DNA of 64,000 nt from Clostridiales bacterium. GTDB taxonomy: Bacteria; Bacillota; Clostridia; Lachnospirales; Lachnospiraceae. Positions 9,134 to 17,338 of the stretch are shown piece by piece. The notes beneath the pieces are model-generated. The model saw only the letters and a list, made by a program, of their open reading frames with translations, searched no databases and was not told the DNA's origin. The stretch covers positions 23,267-87,266 of the forward strand of contig JAHYZV010000008.1 in assembly GCA_019424245.1 (NCBI GenBank), written 5' to 3'. The translations under genes and the position numbers were made by a program. Each line of letters opens with the position of its first letter. Position 1 is the first letter of the stretch.

Positions 9134-10477
9134 TTACTTCCTTATTTTCCTTCTTACAAACACAAGGCATATTGCCTGCATGACTATCGTCAATCCCCAT
9201 GAAACTGGATATGACATAAACAAAACATACAATGACCTGTGCTCAGGGAATACTCCATATATCCACACAAGCCTTGTTCCAACTGTTCCGATTATAGAAA
9301 GTATCATAGGAACTGCGGAATATCCAACTCCTCTCATAGAACCCGGAATCATATCCATAAGACCACATAGAAAATATGGAATGGTTGATATGGAAAGAAT
9401 CTCCATACCACATTGTATTACATCTTCCTGCTTAGTATATATTCGTAGTATCTGATGTCCTAAAAGATATGAGCCGCCACCTATAACTACAGATACTATT
9501 ATCGACAATATTGCACAGTTGGCAAGCACCTTATCCATTCTTTTAAACTTACGCACACCATAATTCTGGCTTGTAAAACTCATACATGCCTGTGTAACTG
9601 AATTAACTGATACATATAAAAATCCAAGTATATTGTTGGCTGCCGTGTAACCAGCCATAGCTATTTCTCCAAATGAATTAACAGATGACTGTAACAAAAC
9701 ATTTGAAAAGTTAATAACTGTACTCTGTATACCTGCTGGAAGTCCTACCTTAAGTATCTGGATAAGATAATACTTCTTTATTCTAAGCTTTGATATGTAT
9801 AACTTATATATGGCATCTGTCTTGCACAGACACCTTATAACGAGTACACACGAAATAAACTGCGATGTTATTGTGCCTATGGCTACACCAGCTACACCCA
9901 TTTTAAATATAATTACAAGGATGAGATCTAATACTGCATTCGCTGTACCAGCAGCTATTAAGTACATAAGCGGTCTCTTGGTATCGCCAACCGCCCTTAA
10001 TATTGCTGCACCATAGTTATATAACATAAAAAATGGCATTCCCAAAAAATATATCCTGAGATATAATGCTGCCTGCCCGATAATATCATCCGGCGTTGCA
10101 ATAAGCACAAGGGATTCTCTGGCACACAATATTCCTATAACACTCATGGCGATACCACTTATTAAAGCAAGTAATATAGCTGTATGTACTGTTTCAGACA
10201 TTTCCTTCGTCTTTCCTGAAGCATAGAACCGTGCAGCAAGCACATTAGCTCCAAGCGATACACCTATAAAAAGATTAGTGAATGTACATATAAGCGCTGT
10301 CGTCGAACCAACTGCTGCTAACGCCTGACTTCCTGTAAAACGTCCTACAACTATTATATCAACAGCATTAAACATAAGCTGAAGCATTCCTGATATCATA
10401 AGTGGCAGTGCAAATGATATGAGTTTGTCCATTATTGTGCCGTTGCACATGTCTATTTCATACTTATTATTTTTCAT
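9134..10477 (-). CDS. MATE family efflux transporter
   Basis: 447-residue, twelve-segment MATE protein; the opening motif is DKLISFALPLMISGMLQLMFNAVDIIVVGRF-like with a VGSTTA block and a second repeat half. It is of a different MATE subgroup from the gene at 4066. The ATG at 10477 is used because GGAG sits six bases upstream; the upstream in-frame ATG (10489) is itself part of that ribosome site. Substrate unknown. Confidence 0.88.
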   Translation of the reverse strand: MKNNKYEIDMCNGTIMDKLISFALPLMISGMLQLMFNAVDIIVVGRFTGSQALAAVGSTTALICTFTNLFIGVSLGANVLAARFYASGKTKEMSETVHTAILLALISGIAMSVIGILCARESLVLIATPDDIIGQAALYLRIYFLGMPFFMLYNYGAAILRAVGDTKRPLMYLIAAGTANAVLDLILVIIFKMGVAGVAIGTITSQFISCVLVIRCLCKTDAIYKLYISKLRIKKYYLIQILKVGLPAGIQSTVINFSNVLLQSSVNSFGEIAMAGYTAANNILGFLYVSVNSVTQACMSFTSQNYGVRKFKRMDKVLANCAILSIIVSVVIGGGSYLLGHQILRIYTKQEDVIQCGMEILSISTIPYFLCGLMDMIPGSMRGVGYSAVPMILSIIGTVGTRLVWIYGVFPEHRSLYVLFMSYPVSWGLTIVMQAICLVFVRRKIRK

Positions 10478-10614
10478 CTTTATCTCCATTCATGTATCCG
10501 AAAAACATATTTTATATTTTCATTACACACATCACAATATTCGTTATCCATATAAAAGGGAAAGAAACAACTTCCAGATTACAGTTTTTCCTTCCCCCCA
10601 TTACATTCATATGC

Positions 10615-10666
10615 TCAATAATAATATTATCAATAATAATATCATAATAATAATATTATTATTAAT
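10615..10666. repeat. AT-only palindromic tract
   Basis: Run of ATAATATTATTATT-type units with local inverted symmetry between the MATE gene and the GH28 gene. It may act as a weak processing or termination region; nothing more can be claimed. Confidence 0.35.
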
Positions 10667-10667
10667 T

Positions 10668-11978
10668 TTAACAATATTTCTTTCCATTCACTACAATATC
10701 TGATATTGTTTCAGGACGTCCATCCAAAGGCTCTATCTTAACAAATTCCTTACAACCCAGACATGTTATGTTTTCCATATTCATATTCTTAAAATATGGA
10801 ATATCTTCTTCATTGTCCATAGCATTAGTCTCATCACGGTTAAGAAGATTAAGAACATAAGACATTGTAAGTATTACGCCCTCACCCTTAATATTTATCA
10901 TATTAATGTTACGGATTGTTATGTTCTCAACTACTCCGCCTCGTCCTAATGCACTCTTCACCCTCACACCAACATCAGTACCTGTAAATGTACAGTTCTC
11001 AACAAGTATATCTTTAACGTCTCTTGACATTTCGCTTCCTATTACAAAGCCACCATGCCCTTCATTTACAATACAGTCATGAACATATATGTTGCTGCAT
11101 GGACCTTCTATTGTTCTTGCAACTGCATTCTTTCCTGATTTTATGCATATTGCATCATCACCAGTTTCAAACACACTATGATGTATATGTACATCTGTAC
11201 ATGATTCAACATCTATTCCATCACCATTCTGTGCATAGTATGGATTACGCACATTTACATGATCTACTGTAAGACTCCTGCAGAAAAATGGATGAATATT
11301 CCATGCTGGTGAATTCATAAATGTAACTCCCTGTAAAAGAATATTCCTGCAATATCTTAAGCTTATCATAACAGGTCTGTAAAAATCATAATATTCAGAA
11401 GCTTCATCTATAATATACTCTGTATCACCCTGGATATTCTTCTCGTTTCCAGCAAGGCTTGACTTTGATGGCATCCACACTTCTGTTTCTTTTGTTGCAA
11501 ACACATTATCACTCTTCTTAAGAAGTGCTTCCCACTGCTTGTCTGTTACCTTGAATCTCTTGACTGGACGCCACTCATCTCCGCTTCCATCTATGATTCC
11601 TTCACCTGTTATAGCTATATTTTCTGCATTCTCTGCTGTAACTGGTGAAACAGCACGTATACACTGCTGACCTTCATAATTAGTTATTATTAAAGGATAG
11701 TCTTCCTTTGACTTTATAAACTTAAGCATAGCCTGGCTCTCAAGGTGAAGATTGATTCCAGACAATATTCTTATAGGTGCACATGCCCATATTCCAGCTG
11801 GTACTATTACAGTACCACCACCATTTTCAGATAAGCTTCTTATTGCATTATTAATAATAACTGCATTATCATGTCCTGTTTTAACATCAAGCTTTCCACT
11901 CACTGCACCAAGCTCATCTATTGATACCTTAACCTCCTTAAACTTTGGAATAACTACACTATAATCTTCTCTATACAC
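10668..11978 (-). CDS. glycoside hydrolase family 28 (polygalacturonase-type), intracellular
   Basis: 436 aa without a signal peptide, so it probably acts on imported oligogalacturonides. GH28 active-site motifs are in order: NGDGID (251-256), TGDDAICIKSG (Asp pair near 274-275), GHGGFVIGSE (307 onward) and RVKS (339-342). A long insertion at about 150-195 is typical of exo-acting bacterial members. A GTG start at 11978 is chosen because GGAGG lies six bases upstream; an earlier ATG (12023) would add fifteen unlike-family residues. It complements the secreted PL9 and PL10 lyases. Confidence 0.87.
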   Translation of the reverse strand: MYREDYSVVIPKFKEVKVSIDELGAVSGKLDVKTGHDNAVIINNAIRSLSENGGGTVIVPAGIWACAPIRILSGINLHLESQAMLKFIKSKEDYPLIITNYEGQQCIRAVSPVTAENAENIAITGEGIIDGSGDEWRPVKRFKVTDKQWEALLKKSDNVFATKETEVWMPSKSSLAGNEKNIQGDTEYIIDEASEYYDFYRPVMISLRYCRNILLQGVTFMNSPAWNIHPFFCRSLTVDHVNVRNPYYAQNGDGIDVESCTDVHIHHSVFETGDDAICIKSGKNAVARTIEGPCSNIYVHDCIVNEGHGGFVIGSEMSRDVKDILVENCTFTGTDVGVRVKSALGRGGVVENITIRNINMINIKGEGVILTMSYVLNLLNRDETNAMDNEEDIPYFKNMNMENITCLGCKEFVKIEPLDGRPETISDIVVNGKKYC

Positions 11979-12031
11979 AATAATCCTCCATTTCCAATGC
12001 CTTAAAATATTAATTTGATACATTCTGGTAC

Positions 12032-12061
12032 TTGAATTAAATTGCAGACTTATGCTATAAT
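12032..12061 (+). promoter_or_regulatory. sigma-A type promoter for the GGDEF gene
   Basis: TTGAAT (12032-12037), 18 bp spacer, consensus TATAAT (12056-12061). The transcript would start near 12068, directly before an inverted repeat. Confidence 0.55.
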
Positions 12062-12079
12062 ATCCAAGTTTGTGGGTAA

Positions 12080-12102
12080 TTAGTACTATTATATAGTACT
12101 AA
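12080..12102. promoter_or_regulatory. 23-bp inverted repeat, likely operator
   Basis: Perfect TTAGTACTA-TTATA-TAGTACTAA. Its place just after the predicted transcription start of the diguanylate cyclase gene suits a repressor site; it could equally act on the divergent GH28 gene. Confidence 0.6.
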
Positions 12103-12156
12103 AGTGATGTTTTAACATAACCATCAAAATATTATCAGAAAGGATATCAACTAATT

Positions 12157-13857
12157 ATGCAGAATATATTTTCAAATAAAAAGCATTGCTTCGCTAATAA
12201 GTTTAATATAATTACAAATTCATCTGCTGTCAATATAAGTATGTGTTTTATCCTTACTGTTTTTCTATTCTTAGGTATAGCTATATATTGCAATACAAGG
12301 ATAAATGGATTATGTCTTAACAACGAATCAACCAATACCATAACTGATAATTATAATATAAGCTTCAATAATACTAATTCATCCATTAATCTTCCTGCCA
12401 GACTCAATGAAAAAACAAAGTCAGTAACTCTGACACGTTTTATTCATGGTGATGAATTAGCAGGTAATTATATTTCTTTTTATGCGTACAACTCTGCAGT
12501 TAATATATATATTGATAATGAACAGGTGTACAACGAAAATGATATAATCGATTTTGCCGGATTAGCAAGACCTTCTCACTGGTATTTTGTTAAAGTCCCA
12601 CAGCACGATTTTACTCTTACTATAGATATGAATTCACAGATTGATATTACGAAGCTTCTTCATATCTCAACTGGTACTAAAAGTGCCCTTATATTTGATA
12701 TATTATGCCGGCATGCATTTCAGCTGATAATAGGTTTTCTTGCCTGCATATGTGGCATTATGCTTTTAATAACAGCTTTTATAATAAAAACTGATTTATC
12801 TAAAAGACTTTACTGGTTTGGACTTACATCTATGTTTGCTGGTATATGGACAATCTGCAACTCTACTGTAATCCAGCTGTTTTTCAGCCATGGAACTTTT
12901 ACATCATATATAGGATATTGCTGTTACTTTTTATTTCCAATCGCAGTAACTGTTTTTCTTCTTACCTTTGACCATATCAAGAATGAAGCTTATATGTATA
13001 TAGTATACTGGTGTGAAATACTCTCAATCGCTGTTATATTTACAATGCAGCTTATGGGATTGATAATTGTATCCAATGTCCTCTGGATTGTTCATATTGA
13101 GATACTCTCTATTACATTGGCAGTCATAATAACTTATATTAAAAACTGGAAAACAAACACAATCAGAGAGTTTAATATATTTATATCTATTATGATAATA
13201 TCATTCTTTCTTATTCTTGATATTATACGCTACTATTCTAACAATTCAACTTTTGAAAGAATAAGATTTTCTGTATATGGTATTGCTTTGCTGCTTGTAT
13301 ATTTCAGTTTTTCGATATTTCATGTTATCAAAGAGAATTTTATACAAAACACACGTAATAAAATATACAAGGAACTGGCATTCACTGATGCCATGACACA
13401 TATAAACAACCGTTCTGCCTTTGAGCTTGCCATGGAAAAAGAACGCTTAAGCGTAGAATCACACAGATATATACTCATTGCAGACCTTAATAATCTTAAG
13501 CATATCAACGATACATACGGACACCGTTTCGGTGATGAAGCTATTAAGAATACTGCAAGGCTTATGCACGAGAATTTCATGGAAATCGGTCGGTGCTATA
13601 GAATCGGCGGTGATGAATTCTGTGTCATAATCAACAATACAAGCCTTGATATCATCAACAGATGTCTTAAAACATTTCATCAGGCTGTTAATGATATTGC
13701 AGCTACAACGGACTATCCATATTCTGTTGCAACCGGATATGGTGCTATAGACGAAAGTGGTATTGATAACTGCTTTAAAGCTGTAGATTCCATCATGTAC
13801 AAGAATAAAATCAAAAGCAAAAAAAGCAGAGACAACCAGACTCTGTCAGATGGATGA
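12157..13857 (+). CDS. membrane-bound diguanylate cyclase (GGDEF) with extracytoplasmic sensor
   Basis: 566 aa. One membrane segment near residues 28-48 leads to an extracytoplasmic domain (about 50-178, beta-rich, 7TMR-DISM-like), then seven hydrophobic segments (about 180-390), then a cytoplasmic GGDEF domain. The domain has the DAMTHINNRSAFE entry motif and an intact signature RIGGDEFC with GGDEF at about 484-488, so c-di-GMP synthesis is expected. I see no RxxD inhibitory site just upstream. The ligand sensed outside is unknown. Its last twelve bases overlap the end of the convergent ACS-like gene. Confidence 0.88.
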   Translation: MQNIFSNKKHCFANKFNIITNSSAVNISMCFILTVFLFLGIAIYCNTRINGLCLNNESTNTITDNYNISFNNTNSSINLPARLNEKTKSVTLTRFIHGDELAGNYISFYAYNSAVNIYIDNEQVYNENDIIDFAGLARPSHWYFVKVPQHDFTLTIDMNSQIDITKLLHISTGTKSALIFDILCRHAFQLIIGFLACICGIMLLITAFIIKTDLSKRLYWFGLTSMFAGIWTICNSTVIQLFFSHGTFTSYIGYCCYFLFPIAVTVFLLTFDHIKNEAYMYIVYWCEILSIAVIFTMQLMGLIIVSNVLWIVHIEILSITLAVIITYIKNWKTNTIREFNIFISIMIISFFLILDIIRYYSNNSTFERIRFSVYGIALLLVYFSFSIFHVIKENFIQNTRNKIYKELAFTDAMTHINNRSAFELAMEKERLSVESHRYILIADLNNLKHINDTYGHRFGDEAIKNTARLMHENFMEIGRCYRIGGDEFCVIINNTSLDIINRCLKTFHQAVNDIAATTDYPYSVATGYGAIDESGIDNCFKAVDSIMYKNKIKSKKSRDNQTLSDG

Positions 13858-14592
13858 AAGGTTCTTATGTAACTCTTTCATCCCATCTATCTCATCACAC
13901 AGCTCTCTGCTCTTACAGGATGAACAATCCATAACCAGTCCGTTAAACATATGATTAAGCGAATCTGTAATCTGTTCAATTCTATGTGCCTTATCATATA
14001 AAAGCTCATAATCCGCTGTTTTACTTGTCAGAAAGTATATCTGCACTGCTTCAACTTCCTTACGTTTCCTATATGCATTTATCATCTCAGAGCCTATATG
14101 TGAAAATGTCATGCCATCTGCTATTGCCTGTTTTGACACTCTTACTGGTTCTCTTTCCTTTACTGATGATATTCTCATCATATATCCTTTAGGAAAATTA
14201 TGATATCTCACATAGTCAACAGCACGCAGGGCAGCATGCAGGGCTTCTGCATTTTTTTCCTGTATATCCTTAATATAAGACTCATTCAGCCGTATAAAAG
14301 TGAACCTTGCATATGATATATCTTCCTTTATATCCTGAAGATCTTCTCCCATAAGATATACTCCGTCATCACTGACACATTCCCGTGATGTAGTAAAGGC
14401 TATTGAACTAATGGCTTTATTCATACCTCCACCAAGCTCATATGCCATATCACGTTTTAGAACCAGACTTTCCTGTGCTGTAACCTCCCATGATTTATCT
14501 GACGGAAGCTTTTTAATATTTCCATAAGCATCAGAGTTAAAGCACTTCTTTAACTCTGATATATCTTTATCATAAATACTTAGAACCTGCAT
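13846..14592 (-). CDS. stand-alone acetyl-CoA-synthase-like (AcsB/CdhC) domain protein
   Basis: 248 aa. From about residue 48 to 235 it follows, without large gaps, the central part of the CODH/acetyl-CoA synthase subunit AcsB as I recall that sequence: YELGGGMNKA (51-60), GEDLQDI, the VRVSKQAIADGMTFSHIG block (150-167), VQIYFLTS (183-190), and then C223-x2-C226-x5-C232. In AcsB the equivalent cysteines bind the [4Fe-4S] part of the A-cluster. The protein stops about sixteen residues later, so the CGC motif that holds the distal nickel in AcsB is absent, as are the N-terminal CODH-binding domains. It ends an operon containing a CooC-like ATPase. Role unknown; an Fe-S or nickel carrier or an electron acceptor are options. 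Confidence 0.7.
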   Translation of the reverse strand: MQVLSIYDKDISELKKCFNSDAYGNIKKLPSDKSWEVTAQESLVLKRDMAYELGGGMNKAISSIAFTTSRECVSDDGVYLMGEDLQDIKEDISYARFTFIRLNESYIKDIQEKNAEALHAALRAVDYVRYHNFPKGYMMRISSVKEREPVRVSKQAIADGMTFSHIGSEMINAYRKRKEVEAVQIYFLTSKTADYELLYDKAHRIEQITDSLNHMFNGLVMDCSSCKSRELCDEIDGMKELHKNLSSI

Positions 14593-14619
14593 ATTACATT
14601 CAGCCTTTCTTATGCAGCA

Positions 14620-14817
14620 TCATCCCTGCTGCTTTTCCTTTTGCTTTTCTTTATGCTTTTTTCTTCTGTTTCCCGACCAGTTATAATAAGCTGTAAGCGG
14701 TTTTATAAGACATGCGGCAAACTTCATATCAAGATTAAAGAAATATATGATCAACGTGAGTACAAATAATATAATCAGAACTATGGCTGTTATTGCTGCT
14801 ATTTTTAATATTATCAC
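14620..14817 (-). CDS. small single-pass membrane protein in the redox cluster
   Basis: 65 aa: one hydrophobic segment (about residues 2-28) followed by a short Tyr/Trp stretch and a very basic Lys/Gln tail (RRKKHKEKQKEKQQ). It starts with GTG, and the GTGA overlaps the TGA stop of the activator gene by four bases, which implies translational coupling. No family recognised. Its size and topology suit a membrane anchor or small partner for the neighbouring Fe-S proteins; this is inference. Confidence 0.65.
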   Translation of the reverse strand: MIILKIAAITAIVLIILFVLTLIIYFFNLDMKFAACLIKPLTAYYNWSGNRRKKHKEKQKEKQQG

Positions 14818-15614
14818 TGCTTAACTCTTCCCTTCTGTCTTGCATACTCTGCTGCACCAAGTGCACCCATAAGCTGTGGATCCACTGGCAGCTCTACAAC
14901 CTTTACCTTAAGTACCTTCTCGATTGCCTGTTTTAAACCTTCATTCTTTGCACAACCACCTGTAAGTGTGACTGAATCTACTACTCCGGCTTTTTTTGCC
15001 ATAACAAAGCATCTTTTAGCAACTGAAAGCTCTATACCTGCCGCTATTTCATCCATAGGCTTTCCCTCACCTACAAGCGATATAACTTCACTCTCTGCAA
15101 ACACTGCACACTGTGCTGTTATTGGAATAACATTTTTAGCTGATAGTGAAAGCTTTGAAAAGTCATCAAGGCTCATCTCAAAGGCTCTTGCCATAGACTC
15201 AAAGAATCGTCCTGTTCCTGCTGCACATTTATCATTCATGGCAAAGTTAAGGACTGTTCCATCAGTATCTATCGCTATACCCTTAACATCCTGTCCACCT
15301 ATATCTATGATAGCTTTAACAGAAGGGTCTGTCACATGTACTCCCATGGCATGACAGCTTATCTCTGATATATTCTCATCGGCAAATGGTACCTTATTAC
15401 GTCCATAACCTGTTCCAATAAGATATGAAAGCTCCTCTGCACTATTTAATCCATCCACCTGGCTTATCGCTGTATCAAGTGCATCTTTGGCACTCAATAC
15501 AGGATTAATTCTGCTTCTTTTTGTAACATCTGCTACTATTTTTCCATCTTCATTTAATATTACACACTTAGTATATGTACTTCCGGCATCACAGCCACCA
15601 TAAAACTTACTCAT
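14814..15614 (-). CDS. 2-hydroxyacyl-CoA dehydratase activator-type ATPase (BadF/HgdC family)
   Basis: 266 aa ASKHA-fold ATPase. Motifs seen: YGGCDAGSTYTK (phosphate 1), GTGYGR, DIGGQD, NDKCAAGTGRF with Cys130, and QCAVFAESE with Cys169. The two cysteines, one from each subunit of a homodimer, hold a single [4Fe-4S] cluster between them. Family members use ATP to push a low-potential electron into a partner Fe-S protein; the partners here are the next two upstream genes. ATG preceded by GGAGG at five bases. No acyl-CoA transferase or dehydrogenase gene is nearby, so a fermentative dehydratase pathway is not indicated. Confidence 0.88.
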   Translation of the reverse strand: MSKFYGGCDAGSTYTKCVILNEDGKIVADVTKRSRINPVLSAKDALDTAISQVDGLNSAEELSYLIGTGYGRNKVPFADENISEISCHAMGVHVTDPSVKAIIDIGGQDVKGIAIDTDGTVLNFAMNDKCAAGTGRFFESMARAFEMSLDDFSKLSLSAKNVIPITAQCAVFAESEVISLVGEGKPMDEIAAGIELSVAKRCFVMAKKAGVVDSVTLTGGCAKNEGLKQAIEKVLKVKVVELPVDPQLMGALGAAEYARQKGRVKQ

Positions 15615-15666
15615 ATGTCCTCCATACTCTGCATATGCTTACCTGCTGCGCAATCCACGCAGCTTC

Positions 15667-17205
15667 CTACCAGTTCTGCTTATCATCGAAATCTTCAAGT
15701 GTAGGGTCTAGCGGTTCTTCTCTAAACACTGTTCTCATATATCTGTTTATCTCTGTTCTCATATCACGCCTGCTTCCATCCTCTGGACACATAAGATTAT
15801 GAGTTACCCATATAAGATGTACGCCATGCTTTCTTGCCTCTTCTTCAAAAAGTCCATGATATCCTGACATAGACTTACATCCCATATGTACATACATAAT
15901 AACTATATCTATACGGAACATTTCACAGAATCTCCAGAGTGCCTCAACGCCTGTTTCATATCCACCGTTAGAACGGTTTCTCATAATCATATTCTCATAT
16001 AAATATGCCAGGTCCAGCATAGCCTGATGCTTATCTTTTGTATTAACCTTTTCTGTTGATACCATACTAAGCATATCTGTTATTGTCACAACTCCCCAGC
16101 AGTTAAGAAGCCATATAGGAAGCGCTGTATAATATGCTGCCTGAACGCCCCATGTCATAGCACGGTGACGATATTCCTTAGCAGCAGGCAGCTTCTTTTC
16201 ATAACCTTCCATCGCCATACGTGTAAGCTTCTTATCCATATCAAGAAATGCCTGGTTTCTTCCACCAGCAGCCTGATAAACACCATACCTGTAAAGTGCA
16301 AGTGTAACTCCCATAACCTGTGGATAATCTGTCTTTGATATTTCCATCCACTCAAGGAACTCGTCAGTTTCTGCGTTAAACCTTTCCATGCTTTTAAAAA
16401 ATGCATCCCAGTCAAACTTCTCACCTGTCTGTTCCTCTATAAAATGTATGGCATTAAGCACCTCTTCTGCTGCATACTCCTGAACACTTTCCTGTCTGTG
16501 CCTTATAGGAACTGCAAGCTGAAATGTAGGTATCTTAAAAGACCTTGCCTCTATGCCATTACCCATAAGACTTCCATCACATGTTGTGTTACATTGCACT
16601 GCACAGCATCCAATAAGAGGGAAATCATCTGCAAGCGCAACACCAAGCTCAGCCGCTGGCATAGGACATACATCTGATGGCACACCATACTCATGTGTCA
16701 CATCAACATAATAGCTTACACCTGTCTGTGACATCATTGAACTTGTATACACCGCTGGAACCTCTACTGACAGCCATACAAGATTTGGAAAGCCTCCCAT
16801 AAGGGTACTCATCATATTCTCATCAAACAGTACTATTTTTTTATTAAGTTCTTTATCATTTCCTATTGCTGGATCTGCCTTAAATATCTGTCCTAACATA
16901 CCACATATATCTGTTACTATGAGGCCAAGTGCATTGTGCGCCATCCGAAGCTGCAGCTCTCTCATACCCTCTGTATGCCTGTCCATAAAATCAGGAAGTG
17001 CCAGATAATTCATCATCCAGCGGTATCTGAAAAATCCTTTCATATTATTGGGCTTTATTATAAATGTTATTAATGTTTTCCAATATCCAAGCCATCTTGT
17101 GTAATCATACCAGGTATCCTTAAGTCCACGCCATTCACGCCTTTTCTTAGGCTTCTTACCTGTGTAAAACTTTCCAAGCGGCTCGCTTCCAAGCTTACTT
17201 GACAT
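15667..17205 (-). CDS. 2-hydroxyacyl-CoA dehydratase/double-cubane-type Fe-S protein, large subunit
   Basis: 512 aa, larger than the usual 380-440 for HgdA/HgdB-type proteins because of a basic, Trp/Tyr-rich N-terminal extension of roughly 90 residues. Family features include the cysteine-rich block with C180, C200, C201, C205 and C209, the YETGVEALWRFCEMF region, and the late HMGCKSMSGYHGLFEEEA motif. Such proteins take electrons from the activator ATPase and hold a [4Fe-4S] or a double-cubane [8Fe-9S] cluster. GGAGA precedes the ATG. The substrate is unknown and the extension may contact another component. Confidence 0.8.
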   Translation of the reverse strand: MSSKLGSEPLGKFYTGKKPKKRREWRGLKDTWYDYTRWLGYWKTLITFIIKPNNMKGFFRYRWMMNYLALPDFMDRHTEGMRELQLRMAHNALGLIVTDICGMLGQIFKADPAIGNDKELNKKIVLFDENMMSTLMGGFPNLVWLSVEVPAVYTSSMMSQTGVSYYVDVTHEYGVPSDVCPMPAAELGVALADDFPLIGCCAVQCNTTCDGSLMGNGIEARSFKIPTFQLAVPIRHRQESVQEYAAEEVLNAIHFIEEQTGEKFDWDAFFKSMERFNAETDEFLEWMEISKTDYPQVMGVTLALYRYGVYQAAGGRNQAFLDMDKKLTRMAMEGYEKKLPAAKEYRHRAMTWGVQAAYYTALPIWLLNCWGVVTITDMLSMVSTEKVNTKDKHQAMLDLAYLYENMIMRNRSNGGYETGVEALWRFCEMFRIDIVIMYVHMGCKSMSGYHGLFEEEARKHGVHLIWVTHNLMCPEDGSRRDMRTEINRYMRTVFREEPLDPTLEDFDDKQNW

Positions 17206-17297
17206 ATATTATTCTCCATCCTGTTTTGTATATCTATTTTTTTTTAGTATATCTTTTAATATTGCATTAAATTCAATTTATGGTCTAATTATTTGAT

Positions 17298-17320
17298 GTC
17301 GGGGTCAAAAGCCCCCCGAC
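17298..17320. repeat. hairpin of the GTCGGGG repeat family
   Basis: GTCGGGG / CCCCGAC stem around TCAAAAGCC, followed by TTTGATACCTACG, which is also found after the matching hairpin at 52054. It lies between the two dehydratase-type genes and could be an attenuator or RNA-processing site; no strong T tract follows on the minus strand. Confidence 0.6.
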
Positions 17321-17338
17321 TTTGATACCTACGAATTG

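Noticed and set aside
10615..10666. Replication origin or att site in the AT-only tract
   Set aside because: No DnaA boxes, no dnaA/repeat context and no repeat partner.
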